A stretch of 64,000 nt of DNA, from contig OX637795.1 of the NCBI GenBank assembly GCA_951802425.1, positions 1,984,001 to 2,048,000 on the forward strand. Direction: 5' to 3'. This document shows, piece after piece, positions 23,204 through 33,822 of the stretch. A model generated the notes under the pieces. That model ran no database searches and had not been told where the DNA came from. It worked only from the letters and a program-made list of their open reading frames with translations. The position numbers and the translations under genes were made by a program. Positions within the stretch are counted from its first letter, which is position 1; each line of letters starts with the position of its first letter. The DNA is from Clavaria fumosa (lineage: Eukaryota > Basidiomycota > Agaricomycetes > Agaricales > Clavariaceae).

Positions 23204-24565
23204 TCACCCCCCTCTTAAGGCTGGGCGTCCCGACCAGCTAGCTTGGCCTTGTCAGGGTGGAGAGGAAGAAGTCCAAGTACTTCACCCCACGCCCCCGACG
23301 ACTGCTGGGCCTGGCAGCACCCCGCGCCACCCCTCAGGATGGTAAGGCCGCTGCCCAAACCAGTCCCACAAATTCCACTCCACATGCCCCAACGCACAGG
23401 GACCATCCCTGCTCCCACCAGCACCAACGACACCAACACCAGCACCAGCACCAGCACCAGTAACCACGCACACACAGCCAGACAACCACGACAGCAAGTT
23501 GCATGTGACCGGGCGCAGGATCACTGATGGGGAGTGGTGCACTGCCACCTGTTGGGGCACAACCCTTGTACAGGCCACCGGTATCGTCGTAGCCTGAGTC
23601 AGCTTGTTGACTGACATAACTGCCATCCGCCCACTCGCGTGCTCGTCCTCCCCCTCCAAAGCCAACACATCCAAAATCTCCTGCTCCTCCTGCTCCTCCT
23701 CACTTTCATCCTCCTCCTCCTCCTCCTCATCAATCCCGGCCCGGATGTCATCCCGCACCCCCATCCCCAACCTGGACACAGGTGACCCGACAGGCAGTGG
23801 GACCACCACGGCCAACAATGACAGCAACGACGGAAGCAGCACAGGCACCAGGGTCACGATGGGTTGTGCCGGGGTTGTGGTAGGTTGCGCAGGGGTCATG
23901 GTAGGTCGCGCAGGGGTCATGGTAGGTTGCACAGGGGTCATGGTAGGTTGCACAGGGGTCACGATGGGTTGCAGTGTCCGTTCCATGAGTATTGCCTCAA
24001 ATCGCCTTTGCTGGGCATCAAGCCTCTCAGCCAGCACCCTCCATTCTCCGTATGTCTCTGGCATCGGGGAGACACCATAGATCCTCTCCACCAACCTCCT
24101 ACTCAGGTTCGACTCCAGCCAATGGACCAGGACATCCGAATTGGCCACCTCAGTCATTCCCACCTGGCGGAACAGCGTTTCGAACCTCGTAAAGAATTCC
24201 AGGGCTGTCATGGAGCCCTGTTTCAACCCTGCGATATCTGCAAGGGCAGTCGCACAGTCGTTTGGGTCATCGAACACTTGCTTCATCTCCTCCATAAACT
24301 CCACCCAGGTTCTGGTTGCACCATTACCCAGGATCTCTTCCGCCTTCACATTTGCCCATTCAGCAGCAAATCCATCTCCAAGTTTGCTCAGTGCAAAGAG
24401 GACCTTTGCCAGGTCCGTGGCATAGACAGTAGGGTTCGCCATAAACTGGAGGCGAAGCGAACGGAGGAATGTGCGGAAATTCTTTTTCTGCCCATCGAAG
24501 GGGGCAACAGATAAGTCAAGCCTCATTGGTTGGGCTGCAGGCGGGGCGACGTGGTCAGCCATCAC
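23204..24565 (-). CDS. E2 gag-only Gypsy derivative: gag fused to chromodomain tail
   Basis: One open frame (24565-23282, 427 aa) from MMADHVAPPAAQPMRLDLSV. Residues 1-200 are the capsid of this Gypsy family (NFRTFLRSLRLQFMANPTV, LADIAGLKQGSMTALEFF, LERIYGVSPMPETYGEW-like end). Then come five 7-residue Pro/Thr repeats (TPVQPTM type), an acidic Glu/Asp run and a Gly-Ala-Val low-complexity tail. No CCHC knuckle, protease, RT, RNase H or integrase. Directly downstream (23270-23215, another frame) are the last residues of a chromodomain (HPDKAKLAGRDAQP) and the usual pre-LTR sequence, so pol was removed by deletion. The intact gag plus two LTRs fit a non-autonomous TR-GAG-like element mobilised by relatives. 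Confidence 0.8.
23866..23976. repeat. 21-bp tandem repeat in E2 gag
   Basis: Five imperfect units of the type GGTTGCGCAGGGGTCATGGTA encode the Pro/Thr-rich heptads of E2 Gag. A separate CACCAG run at about 23410-23462 encodes a Gly-Ala-Val stretch in the antisense direction. Confidence 0.75.
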
Positions 24566-24911
24566 AGACCCTGGTGGTGGTGATGGGGTTTCGGGGACGT
24601 CAGTAACGGGGGAATCGGGGGGGAGCTGGGCTCGACCCGGTCTCGGACGCAGACGCTGTAAATAAAATTCCGGGCCTTGGGCACTCAGGATTTCTTCGAT
24701 CTCTTAGCAGTCCTGTCCTCTCAGGCTGCTCTCTATGTATCTAGGTACTTATAGAACTCTTATTCTATAAAACTTGTTGCTAGCATGGGGACCAAATGGT
24801 GTCCCAGGTGGTCACTCCACAACTCCTAGTGAGTTGCCCGTGTGCCCTTCTGACAATGGTCACAGAGCAAGGGCCCTGTCCACTGGACCAGGAAACTACA
24901 GAAAGACTATG
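24566..24911 (-). other. E2 gag upstream region and leader, right piece
   Basis: Leader sequence of E2 (similar to 21190-21460 of E1) ending at the inversion breakpoint GACTATG-TA. Its continuation is at 14223 leftwards. Confidence 0.8.
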
Positions 24912-24913
24912 TA

Positions 24914-25828
24914 ACCCAGATATTGACTGGCAGAAGGCAGAGCTGAGCCTTACCCACTGCCCCCCACAGTGTTCCCCATCCCCTTGAGCCCCTGCACCCC
25001 TGAAAACGAGTACCCTCACATCTGCAAGTATTTTGGACACCCATTTTCCCAACTCTGGCCCTACCCCCAATTGGCCCAGCTGCTACCCATCAGTTTTCAG
25101 TGAAGCTAAGTGGGATGAACTTCCCTGCTCCTGACCAGACTTTGATATTAAGATCAAGTTCAAAAAGGACCCTGAGCACCTCTCCTCCAAGCTGTATTCT
25201 TTGACACAGGAGGAGATGGTGGAGATGAACTGTTGGGTGGATGAGCAGCTTGCTTCTGGATGAATCTGGCCCTCGAAATCCTTGTATGCCAGCCCCTCCT
25301 TCTTCAAACATGAGAAGGACAAGCTGCAGCCAATCATCGACTACTCAAGGTTGAATGCACACCTGATCAAGGACAAGTACCCCCTTCCCCACATCTGAGA
25401 CACAGTGGATGTGCTTGAAGGAGCATCGATCTACTCTAAGATTGATGTGAAGGGAGGTTTCCCATCTATGCAGGTCTGGCCCAAGCACCAGCATTGCTGT
25501 GCCTTCCTGACATCCCATGGACTCTTCAAACCTGCTGTCATGTGCTTTGGACTGCAGAATGCACCTGCCACCTTCCAGCACTTCATGAATCATGTGTTGA
25601 GGGAGGAGATTGCAGGAGGACATGTCTGGGCTTATGTGGATGATGTGATTGTGTTTGCAGAGGATTTGGCAACACACCAGTATTGGATTAATCAGGTCCT
25701 GAGGAAGTTTGGAGAGAATGGGTTGTGTCTCAAACTCAGTAAATGCAAGTTTGAGAAGAGTGAGATCATCTTCCTGGGGATGAAGATCTCTCACAACCAG
25801 CTAGAGCATGACCCAGCAAAGGGTGCAG
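24914..25828 (+). pseudogene. E4 Gypsy protease end and reverse transcriptase, 5' piece
   Basis: Begins at the inversion point with PDIDWQKAELSL, the end of the protease domain begun at 14224. RT follows: [54 protein letters not shown] and an intact catalytic AYVDDVIVF near 25634. In-frame stops occur at about 24987, 25132, 25261 and 25397, where relatives have Arg or similar (CGA to TGA). E5 is inserted at CAGTC (25829-25833), after NQLEHDPAK. Confidence 0.85.
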
Positions 25829-25833
25829 CAGTC

Positions 25834-26556
25834 TGTTACGACCCCATCCACTTGCATAAGCACGACCCCCGCTCCGGACTCCGAGCTCCTTACCAACTCC
25901 GATCCGCTCCGCCGTAACTCTGTGCGCTCCGCTCCGCACCTTCATCGGACTTTACTCTGCCAGCCTTCGGACCGTTCGGACTTCGTTCCAGAACCTTCTC
26001 CCTCCATCCCCTCGTTCTGTTTACCATTGAGAGGATACCCTTGACCCATGGGAGTCGCTTTTTTGTCGTTGTTTCTTTGTTCCATGAAAATTGCACAGGC
26101 ACAAGTGGTGAAACTCTCCTAGTAATTTGATATGTACATTGTTTCACATTACTCCTATACTCTGTCCTTGCAGTATAAGTTTCCACCTGTATCTCCCTGC
26201 TCCTCAGTTCGAATATAATGTCTCTTGATTCCAAAAACATCTCTGAGCTTTCGTCCTCATCGTCCTCAATGTTCTCCACGTCATCCAACCAACTCCAACC
26301 CACTCCGACGGACTCCGATTACTTCGGAGTTTGACTTACGTTCTGATTCTCTCTTAGGTATTGTTCTTGTTTGATAAATAGGGACAAGTATATATGTGGT
26401 GGCACAACACATACATTGAGGCCGCAGTCCCATAAGTCTCCTTCCTCTTGTTTACTTCTCCGTTTCACCAATATCGGACTCCGACCGGACTCCGATAGAA
26501 CATCTCCGTTCCGCTCCGCTAACCCCTTCGCTGCTAACCTTGTTAGGACCATGACA
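25834..26556 (+). repeat. 5' LTR of E5
   Basis: 723 bp, TGTTACGACCCCATCC to ACCATGACA. TATATAT near 26389-26395 is a candidate promoter. No TGG-type primer-binding site directly follows. Confidence 0.9.
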
Positions 26557-26596
26557 GTATATTCGAACTTCAAACCTTGTATATACAAACTTAACA

Positions 26597-27772
26597 ATGC
26601 CTACTACACATTCCGGTGCTCAACTTCCACCTCCTGTTGCCGACGACATCAACATTCCAGAACCGGCCGACAATACTCTGACTCCGAGTGTGTCCAGACC
26701 TCCGGACCACGACAAAGAGTCAGATCCCTCGGTCACTGACAATGACGACGAGCTAAATGAACCTCCGACATCTCGAGCCGAACACGAACTAACTCCGGCG
26801 CATCTCCTTCAGAAGATCATTGACGCCAACAAGTGCCTGGAGACGGTTAAACCACGAGACCCCGATACCTTCGATGGCTCGGACGCTAAGAAGTTGAAAA
26901 GCTTCTTGGTCCAATGCCAATTGAATTTCCTTGATCACCCTAGAGCGTTCAAATCCGATTCTCATAAGGTACGCTATGTCCTTTCCTTTCTCCGGGGCTT
27001 CGCCCTGGAATGGTTTGAACCAATGATCCTGGATGGCAAAGGCCATCCAGTCCTTTCGAACTATAAGATGTTCGTTGCTCAACTTACAGAGAACTTTGGT
27101 CCTTACGACGCGATCCGTGAGGCGGAGTTCGAACTCGAACACCTCCGGATGTGCAAGGACCAGAAGTTGACGAAATATACCATTTCGTTCAACAGATTCG
27201 CGTCCATTGTCCATTGGGATGAATATGCGTTGCAGTGGCAGTTCTACAAAGGACTTGCCAGCCACATCAAGGACGAACTGGCCCACGTTAACTGCGCGGA
27301 CACGCTCCATGGACTCCGCGAGCAAGCCAGTGCGATCAATGGTCGTTATTGGGCTCGGCAGCAGGAGATCTCTCGGGACTCCATTAAGGCTCCGACGCCT
27401 AACAACACCATCAAAAAGGAGACTTCGGATAATTCCAAGTCCCCGAACACTTCCGGCGCTAATAACAAGCCCGAGAAACCATCGGAAAAGCGTCCGGTGA
27501 ACTCCGGTTCGACTTCTGGAAACTCCGTTCCAAAGGCCACTGAGGGCTCCGCTAACTCCGGTAGCCCCAGCGACACAAAGAAAGCTCATCTGGGTCAGGA
27601 TGGAGAACTGACTCCAGAGGAATGCCAACGGTGTTTCGATAATAATCTGTGCCTATTCTGTGGAATAGCAGGCCATAAAGCCAACAAGTGTCGTAAGCGG
27701 ACCTTGCAGGCCAGTGCCAGCGCTGCACGAATCACCTCCGACGGAGATGACTCCGTGCCAAAAAAAAATTGA
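26597..27772 (+). CDS. E5 Gag polyprotein
   Basis: 391 aa, no internal stop. N-terminal acidic/Pro-rich region (1-75), then a retrotransposon capsid domain (about 85-250: DTFDGSDAKKLKSFLVQC, VLSFLRGFALEWFEP, FGPYDAIREAEFELEHLRM). A Ser/Asn/Lys-rich linker follows, then a CCHC zinc knuckle CLFCGIAGHKANKC near residue 353. It ends KKN-stop inside a run of nine A (27760-27768). Pol continues in the -1 frame just after this run. It binds and packages element RNA in the cytoplasmic particle (family knowledge). It is the only undamaged sense-strand gene of E5. Confidence 0.9.
   Translation: MPTTHSGAQLPPPVADDINIPEPADNTLTPSVSRPPDHDKESDPSVTDNDDELNEPPTSRAEHELTPAHLLQKIIDANKCLETVKPRDPDTFDGSDAKKLKSFLVQCQLNFLDHPRAFKSDSHKVRYVLSFLRGFALEWFEPMILDGKGHPVLSNYKMFVAQLTENFGPYDAIREAEFELEHLRMCKDQKLTKYTISFNRFASIVHWDEYALQWQFYKGLASHIKDELAHVNCADTLHGLREQASAINGRYWARQQEISRDSIKAPTPNNTIKKETSDNSKSPNTSGANNKPEKPSEKRPVNSGSTSGNSVPKATEGSANSGSPSDTKKAHLGQDGELTPEECQRCFDNNLCLFCGIAGHKANKCRKRTLQASASAARITSDGDDSVPKKN
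27760..27768 (+). promoter_or_regulatory. Candidate -1 frameshift slippery site (A9) between gag and pol
   Basis: Nine consecutive A. In the gag frame codons 27761-27763 and 27764-27766 are both AAA preceded by A, i.e. the heptamer A-AAA-AAA of the X-XXY-YYZ type. Slipping back one base enters the pol frame, read LSSPESTVRL from 27769, before the gag stop at 27770-27772. A mutated A-run length is the alternative. Confidence 0.6.
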
Positions 27773-30700
27773 GCAGCCCAGAGAGCACAGTACGACTCTC
27801 CGGCTGCTCCGACTCTGATCGTACTAAACCTATACCCGATACCCTTTCCTTTCATCGTTCTCTTTCCCTTCTTGCCTCCTCTCCTTCTATTTCTTCTCCG
27901 TTCAAAGCAATGATAGACTCTGGCACTGAACTTTGTTTCATTGATGCCAAATTTGCTTCTCGTTTCCGTCTTCCGAAAACTCTGGTGACCCCTCGGGAGG
28001 TCGTTTTTATTAACAGGACCACCTCTGTATGGGTTACCGAAGCGGTCTGGTTATCCATTCGGCTCTCCACCATGGATCTGACCGACGTCTTGTTTGTAGT
28101 TACCGATCTTGATCCCTCTAGTGATGTGATCTTGGGAATGAATTGGCTGTTCCAAAACAACCCACTGGTTGACTGGACTACTGGCCAGATAAAACCCAGA
28201 CCATCTACGAATGAGAAAAAATCTCCGAAATCTGATCTGGAGGGTGCACCAGCCAGCACTCTCCATTCTGTCCCTCTGTCCACCTCTGTCCCTCTGTCTG
28301 TCTCCGCTCCATGCGCTCTGGTTCAAATGTCATCTGCAGCAACTCCGAACCAAGCCCGGACTCCATCTCCATCTCTGCTTCTGTCTCCGTCTTTGACTCC
28401 GTCTCTGACCTTTCCATCTACTCCGTCTCTCCAGGAGACACCCAAGGTTTCCTTTGTGAATGCTGCTGCATTCGCCACGGCTTGTGGACTTCGCGGGTCC
28501 CAAGTCTTTGGCATGATGTTGTCGAGCGAGTCCGCGCGCGTGGCCTCCGCTTCGTTCAACGTTCCCGACACCACCCCCCAGGATCTCCTCTCTGTTCCGG
28601 AGGAGTACAGGGACTTTCCAGATGTCTTCAGTAAAAAGAAGGCAGACACCCTTGCTCCGCATCGACCGTATGATCTAAAAATCAACCTGCTGGATGGCCA
28701 ATCCCCTCTGCCAGGTGCAGTCTATTCTCTGTCGCAGTCCGAACTCAGCGAACTCCGCGAGTTTCTGGACGAACACCTCCGCATCGGATTTATCTGTCCG
28801 AGCCATTCTCCACACGGAGCACCTGTGCTCTTTGTCCGGAAGAAGAACGGAACGCTCCGATTATGCATTGATTTCCGTGGTCTCAATAAATTGACCAAAA
28901 AAGACCGTTATCTGCTCCCGCTGACTAAAGATCTTCTCGACATTCCAGGAAAAGCCCGAATCTATACAAAACTCGACCTCTGACACACGTATCACCTGGT
29001 CCGTATTGCTGAGGGTGACGAATGGAAGACCGCATTCCACACCCGATACGGATCCTTTGAATGGTGTGTGATGCCTTTTGGGCTCACAAACGCACCCGCC
29101 ACATTCCAGCACTTTATGAATGACATATTCTCCGACCTTCTTGACACGTTCATGGTCGTCTACCTCGACGACATCCTCATTTACTCCAAGGATCCAAAAC
29201 AACACGTTGAGCACGTCCGAGAGGTACTCTGAAGGCTCCGGAAGCACGGTCTCTTCCTGAACCCGGCTAAGTGTGAATTTCACGCTGAAACCGTGGAGTA
29301 TCTCGCATTTGTTTTATCTCCGTCTGGACTTTCTATGGACACGGCTAAAGTGAAAACTATACAGGACTGGCCAACTCCGCGGAAGGTCAAGGATGTCCAG
29401 TCCTTCCTCGGGTTTGCCAATTTCTACCGCCGCTTTGTCCATGGCTATTCCGAGATCATCGCTCCGATGAACCGCTTGACACATAAAAACATCGAGTGGC
29501 AATGGTCCGATGATTGCCAGTCCGCGTTTGACTATCTAAAAACCGCGTTCTCCACAGCTCCGATCCTCTTGCACTTCATTCCTGGAGCTCCACTGATAGT
29601 CGAAACGGACGCCTCAGACTACGCTGTTGCCCCGATACTTTCTATGGTCGCCTCCGATGGTGAAGTCCATCCTATCGCTTTTCATTCCCGCACCCTAGGC
29701 GTCTCCGAACTGAACTATGACACCCACGATAAGGAACTCCTCGCTATATTTGAGGCATTTACCGCTTGGAGGCACTATCTCGAAGGTTCTGAAATTCCGG
29801 TCGACGTTGTTACCGACCACAAGAACCTAGAGTACTTCTCCACAGTCCGCTTGCTCACCCGGCGTCAAGCCAGGTGGTCGGAGTTCCTTTCCCAGTTCAA
29901 TTTCGTGATCCGATTCTGCCCCGGGCACCTCGGAATGAAACCCGATGCGTTGACTAGACGTTGGGATGTCTATCCCAAAGAGGGGGATAGCGACTATGCC
30001 CACGTCAATCCACAAAACATCTGATCGATGTTCTCCAGCGAACAATTGATATCGTCTCTCCGAGCTTCGTCGCTTTACGTACCCGCACTCCATGTGTCGT
30101 TTGTGATTGACGATCATCAACTCCGAGAGGACATCCAGTCTGGACTCTTGCTCGATCCTGTGATCGTCCCGATCCTAGAAGACCTCTGCTCGAACTCCGC
30201 GGACCCTAAGTGGTCCATGGACGACGACAGACTTCTCCGCAAGCGCGGACGGATCTATGTACCAGATGTCAATGACCTCCGACTCCGCGTTTTACGTGCG
30301 AGACATGATCACCCGCTCGCTGGACATTTTGGTAGGACCAAGACCACGGCCTTGGTCTTCAGGGATTATACCTGGCCGAAACTCCGAGGATTCACATCGG
30401 ACTTTTGCAAATCTTGCACGACTTGTGGTAGAGCGAAAGCCCCTCGGCATAAGCCGTATGGAACGCTCAAGCAGCTGCCCATACCTGAGAAACCGTGGAA
30501 TTCCATTTCGATGGATTTCATCAAGCAACTCCCTGAGAGCTCCGGTTTTACCGCAATATTGGTGGTTGTTGATAGGTTTATGAAGCAGGGGATCTTCATC
30601 CCGACGACTGACAAAGTGAACTCCGCGGAGTTGGCCCGTCTATTCGTATTCCACATCTTCTCGAAACATGGAGTTCCGTCGCATGTCACCTCCGATTGTG

Positions 30701-31504
30701 GCTCCGAGTTCGTTTCCCGTTTTTTTCACTCGTTGGGTAAAGTCCTGGACATGACTTTACAATTACCAGCAGGACAACTGGTCGCAGCTTCTGCCCCTTG
30801 CCGAGTTTGCCTACAACAATGCCCCGAGCACCACCACTGGGGTTTCTCCATTCTTCGCGAACAAGGGTTATCATCCGAATATCTTGGTATTCCCCGAACG
30901 TGAAGTAACTTTGGTCTGTGCCCGAGAGCTTGCTGTAGACTTGGATCAGCTGCACCAAGAACTCCGTAACCAAATCGCTGAAGCGCAGAGTCGCTATCAG
31001 GGTCCGGCGGACAAACATCGGACTCCGGCACCGGAGTTTAAGGTCGGAAACCGAGTATACATTAAGGCGAAGTTTTTCCATATGACCAGACCCTCCAAAA
31101 AACTCTCCGACAAGTTCCTCGGACCTTTCGAAATCATCGGAGAGGCCGGTTCGCACTCCTTCGTACTCCGACTCCCCGAGGCCATGCGAGCCGTCCACCC
31201 CGTCTTCCACATTTCCATGCTGGAGCCAGTCACTCCGAATACAATTCCAAATTGTACCATCACCCTGCCTCCTCTGGTAGAGATCAATGGAGACTTAGAG
31301 CATGAAATCTCCGAAGTGCTCGACTCCAAGATCGACAAACGCCGCACCTGCAAACTCCTATACCTGGTGTGGTGGTCCGGATACGAAGGAACCGATGAGG
31401 AAACATCCTGGCTTCCCGCTACGGAACTTGTTCACGCCTCCAAGGCCGTTTCGGATTTCCACCAAGCTTATCCGAACAAGCCCGGACCTCTCAATACCCT
31501 CTAG
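27769..31504 (+). pseudogene. E5 Pol: protease, RT, RNase H, integrase, chromodomain
   Basis: Protease MIDSGTELCFIDAKF near 27910. RT with [31 protein letters not shown] and intact catalytic [10 protein letters not shown] near 29160. RNase H with VETDASDYAVAPILS and VVTDHKNLEYF. Integrase with HHCC finger (HDHPLAGHFG, CKSCTTC), first Asp in SMDFIKQLP, and SDCGSEF where relatives have SDRGSEF. In-frame TGA stops lie at 28981, 29230 and 30022, all where Arg is expected. Near 30762 some 85 bases are missing with a frame change, removing the conserved DGQTERVNQ segment and the catalytic Glu. The last part (30884-31504) ends in a chromodomain: LLYLVWWSGYEGTDEETSW. E5 is therefore dead in pol. Confidence 0.9.
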
Positions 31505-31871
31505 ACCTTTCTCCATTCACTCTGATACCCCGAAATCTCTCTTATGCTTCTACTTACGTACATTTTCCGTTCTATACTACTCCATCTCTCGCTTCTCCGT
31601 CTTCTCTGAAACAAAAATAAAATAAATAAATAAAAATCCATATTTCTGTCTCTCCATCTCTCCATCTCTCTCTCCGTTCCTTTCTCCAAAAACTCCGAAC
31701 TTTTTATTTTTTCTCCCAAGTCCATCTCCGAATCTCTCTTCGTCTTCTCCGTCTTGTCTTACTTTATTTTCTTTCATTCCGCTTACTTCACTCAAGTTCA
31801 AAGATAAAACAAAAAATTTATAAAAATAAAAATAAAAGAAACAATAATAGTGTAGATAAATTTTTTATTTT
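31505..31871. other. AT-rich gap between convergent E5 genes
   Basis: Holds AATAAAATAAATAAATAAAA near 31617-31636 and several AATAAA/TTTATT words on both strands, plausible 3' processing signals for pol and for the opposing ORF. CTCTCC/CTCCAT microrepeats. No ORF. Confidence 0.5.
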
Positions 31872-32858
31872 TTAGGCGGAGGGGGGCGAGCCGGGCGACG
31901 CTTGTAAAACTCCCTCGGGCTCCTTAAGCCTGGACTCCGCTCCAACTTCTCCCTCCTCCGCTTCCACTTTTTTCTCCACCTCCGCTTCTTTCTCCGCCTC
32001 TGCTTCTTTCTCCACTCCCACTTCCTCCGCCTCCTTCTTCTCCGCCTCCGTCTCCACCCCCTTTTCCGAACCCGCCACCTCCACCACCATCTTCTCCGCC
32101 TCCTCCTTCTCCTCCCCCGCTCCCCGCTTCCCCATCAGAAATTCCCAGAGGATCTTCCGATCCTCCGCCGCCGCCTTGCGCTCCGCCCTCATCTCCTTCT
32201 GCTCCGCCTTCGCCTCCTTCCGCCACTCCTCCAACTCGAACACCCTGCGGACCACCAACTCGTAGATGGTTTTCACCACCCCAGTCCGCTCCGCCTCCGC
32301 TCTGTCCACGTCCGCCCGTGGCGCCCGCACCTCCTTCACCTCCTCCTCCTCCTCCACCACGGTCTTCTTCGACCGTGCGGAGTGGAATTTCTTCCGCTCC
32401 GGCCCCTCCGCCTCTCCGCCCCCGCACCGCTGTTTCGCCGCCGCACACGCAACACACGCGGTGCCCCGCCCTCCGCTCGGCCACACACACCCCATCCCGA
32501 GCCGGACACATTGCGTGCAGTCCATGCGCTCCATGTCCGACTCCGTGGCCGGCGTCCGCTTCCTCCCCGTCCCCTGCGCCTTCGCAATTTCCTCCGCCCT
32601 CCGCTTCACCTCCACCGCCCTCGCCCTCTCCATCTCCTCCTGCCACACCTTGTCTGTGGCCTCCCTCTTCTTCCGTTCCTCCTCCTCCCGCTTCCGCCAC
32701 TCCTCCTCCTCCTGCGCCTTGATCTGGCGCATGAGGACCACGATCTCAGGGTCCTCGTCCTCCACGCGCAACTGTGCGGGGACGGCGACCACGGGGCGTG
32801 GTCGAGGGTGGGGAGGCCGGCTGGGCCCTGCTCCGGGTGTGCTCGGGTTGTGCGACAT
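31872..32858 (-). CDS. Antisense ORF in E5: Zn2Cys6-like, coiled-coil protein
   Basis: 328 aa, uninterrupted, opposite to gag-pol and inside the element between chromodomain and polypurine tract. Residues 1-30 are Pro-rich. Residues 45-95 are strongly charged (EEEEWRKREEEERKKR), likely coiled coil. Cysteines at 114, 117, 124, 135, 138 and 145 give CX2CX6CX10CX2CX6C, within the fungal Zn2Cys6 cluster consensus. The second half has a helix with LVVRRVFELEEWRKEAKAE, then long Glu/Lys/Ala tracts. Lengths and motif suggest a DNA-binding or regulatory protein, nuclear; no fungal-specific transcription-factor domain is visible. It is intact although pol of the same element has three stops and a deletion, hinting at selection or recent gain. 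A basic linker before Cys114 (GRKRTPAT) could aid binding. GC-rich codon choice inflates open frames on both strands, so a chance ORF is the alternative. Confidence 0.7.
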   Translation of the reverse strand: MSHNPSTPGAGPSRPPHPRPRPVVAVPAQLRVEDEDPEIVVLMRQIKAQEEEEWRKREEEERKKREATDKVWQEEMERARAVEVKRRAEEIAKAQGTGRKRTPATESDMERMDCTQCVRLGMGCVWPSGGRGTACVACAAAKQRCGGGEAEGPERKKFHSARSKKTVVEEEEEVKEVRAPRADVDRAEAERTGVVKTIYELVVRRVFELEEWRKEAKAEQKEMRAERKAAAEDRKILWEFLMGKRGAGEEKEEAEKMVVEVAGSEKGVETEAEKKEAEEVGVEKEAEAEKEAEVEKKVEAEEGEVGAESRLKEPEGVLQASPGSPPSA

Positions 32859-33080
32859 TGAGGTTTTTAAAGAAAATAGTAGGGATTGCCCGTGCTAGGG
32901 GCTAGTGATGATGGTAGCAGGTTAAAGAAGAGAAAAAGTGGTGTATGACACGCGCGGCCTTTTTACCCCCAAAAAAAAAATCGGACTCCGCTCGAGACGC
33001 TGCGAAACTCCGACGCTAACTTGTTATGGGAGCCACGTGTTCACGTGGACTTTGGCCACAGGGTCTCAGGGGTTCGACCC

Positions 33081-33090
33081 TAAGAGGGGG
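33081..33090 (+). promoter_or_regulatory. Polypurine tract of E5
   Basis: TAAGAGGGGGA lies just before the 3' LTR (33095), as expected for the plus-strand primer. Just upstream (33028-33080) a GGTTCGACCC word resembles a tRNA T arm, but no full tRNA fold is seen. Confidence 0.65.
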
Positions 33091-33094
33091 ATAC

Positions 33095-33817
33095 TGTTAC
33101 GACCCCATCCGCTTGCATAAGCATGACCCCCGCTCCGGACTCCGAGCTCCTTACCAACTCCGATCCGCTCCACCATAACTCCGTGCGCTCCGCTCCGCAC
33201 CTTCATCGGACTTTACTCTGCCAGCCTTCGGACCATTCGGACTTCATTCCAGAACCTTCTCCCTCCATCCCCTCATTCTGTTTACCATTGAGAGGATACC
33301 CTTGACCCATGGGAGTCACTTTTTTGTCGTTGTTTCTTTGTTCCATGAAAATTGCACAGGCACAAGTGGTGAAACTCTCCTAGTAATTTGATATGTACAT
33401 TGTTTCACATTACTCCTATACTCTGTCCTTGCAGTATAAGTTTCCACCTGTATCTCCCTGCTCCTCAGTTCGAATATAATGTCTCTTGATTCCAAAAACA
33501 TCTCTGAGCTTTTGTCCTCATCGTCCTCAACATTCTCCACGTCATCCGACCAACTCTGACTCACTCCGACGGACTCTGATCACTTCGGAGTTTGACTTAC
33601 ATTCTGATTCTCTCTTAGGTATTGTTCTTGTTTGATAAATAGGGACAAGTATATATGTGGTGGCACAACACATACGTTGAGGCCGCAGTCCCATAAGTCT
33701 CCTTCCTCTTGTTTACTTCTCCGTTTCACCGATATTGGACTCCGACCAGACTCCGATAGAACATCTCTGCTCCGCTCCGCTAACCCCTTCGCTGCTAACC
33801 TTGTTAGGACCGTGACA
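33095..33817 (+). repeat. 3' LTR of E5
   Basis: 723 bp, same length as the 5' LTR; TGTTACGACC to ACCGTGACA, followed by TSD CAGCC. Confidence 0.9.
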
Positions 33818-33822
33818 CAGCC

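Larger units (their letters stand above)
14222..24913. other. 10.7-kb inversion inside the nested Gypsy cluster
   Basis: Both ends carry the dinucleotide TA. At the left, an E2 leader (plus) is fused to an E4 protease (minus); at the right, an E2 leader (minus) is fused to an E4 protease (plus). Reversing the interval repairs both joins exactly, giving GGCCCTC-TA-CATAGTC for the leader and TGGCA-TA-ACCCAG for the protease. It also pairs up the TSDs of E1, E2, E3 and E4, all of which otherwise appear as reverse complements far apart. The two breakpoints share only TA, so end joining is more likely than homologous recombination. A misassembly is the main alternative. Confidence 0.85.
25834..33817 (+). 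mobile_element. Gypsy chromovirus E5 with antisense accessory gene
   Basis: Complete LTR element of 7984 bp inserted in E4's RT. TSD CAGTC (25829-25833) and CAGCC (33818-33822), one mismatch; removing the element and one TSD gives 18 bases between GCAAAG and TGGCCA, the same as in the related element E3. Both LTRs are 723 bp and differ by a few per cent, mostly transitions. Order: LTR, gag, pol (protease, RT, RNase H, integrase, chromodomain), AT-rich gap, antisense ORF, polypurine tract, LTR. A different lineage from E1-E4. Confidence 0.9.

Noticed and set aside
32266..32898. Plus-strand frames opposite the Zn2Cys6-like ORF (e.g. 32318-32722)
   Set aside because: Low-complexity Pro/Ser/Arg shadows of the antisense gene; no domain, and the minus frame is longer with an ordered cysteine pattern.
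33028..33090. tRNA gene before the E5 3' LTR
   Set aside because: There is a T-arm-like GGTTCGACCC, but no acceptor or D arm could be paired; probably part of the element's terminal region.
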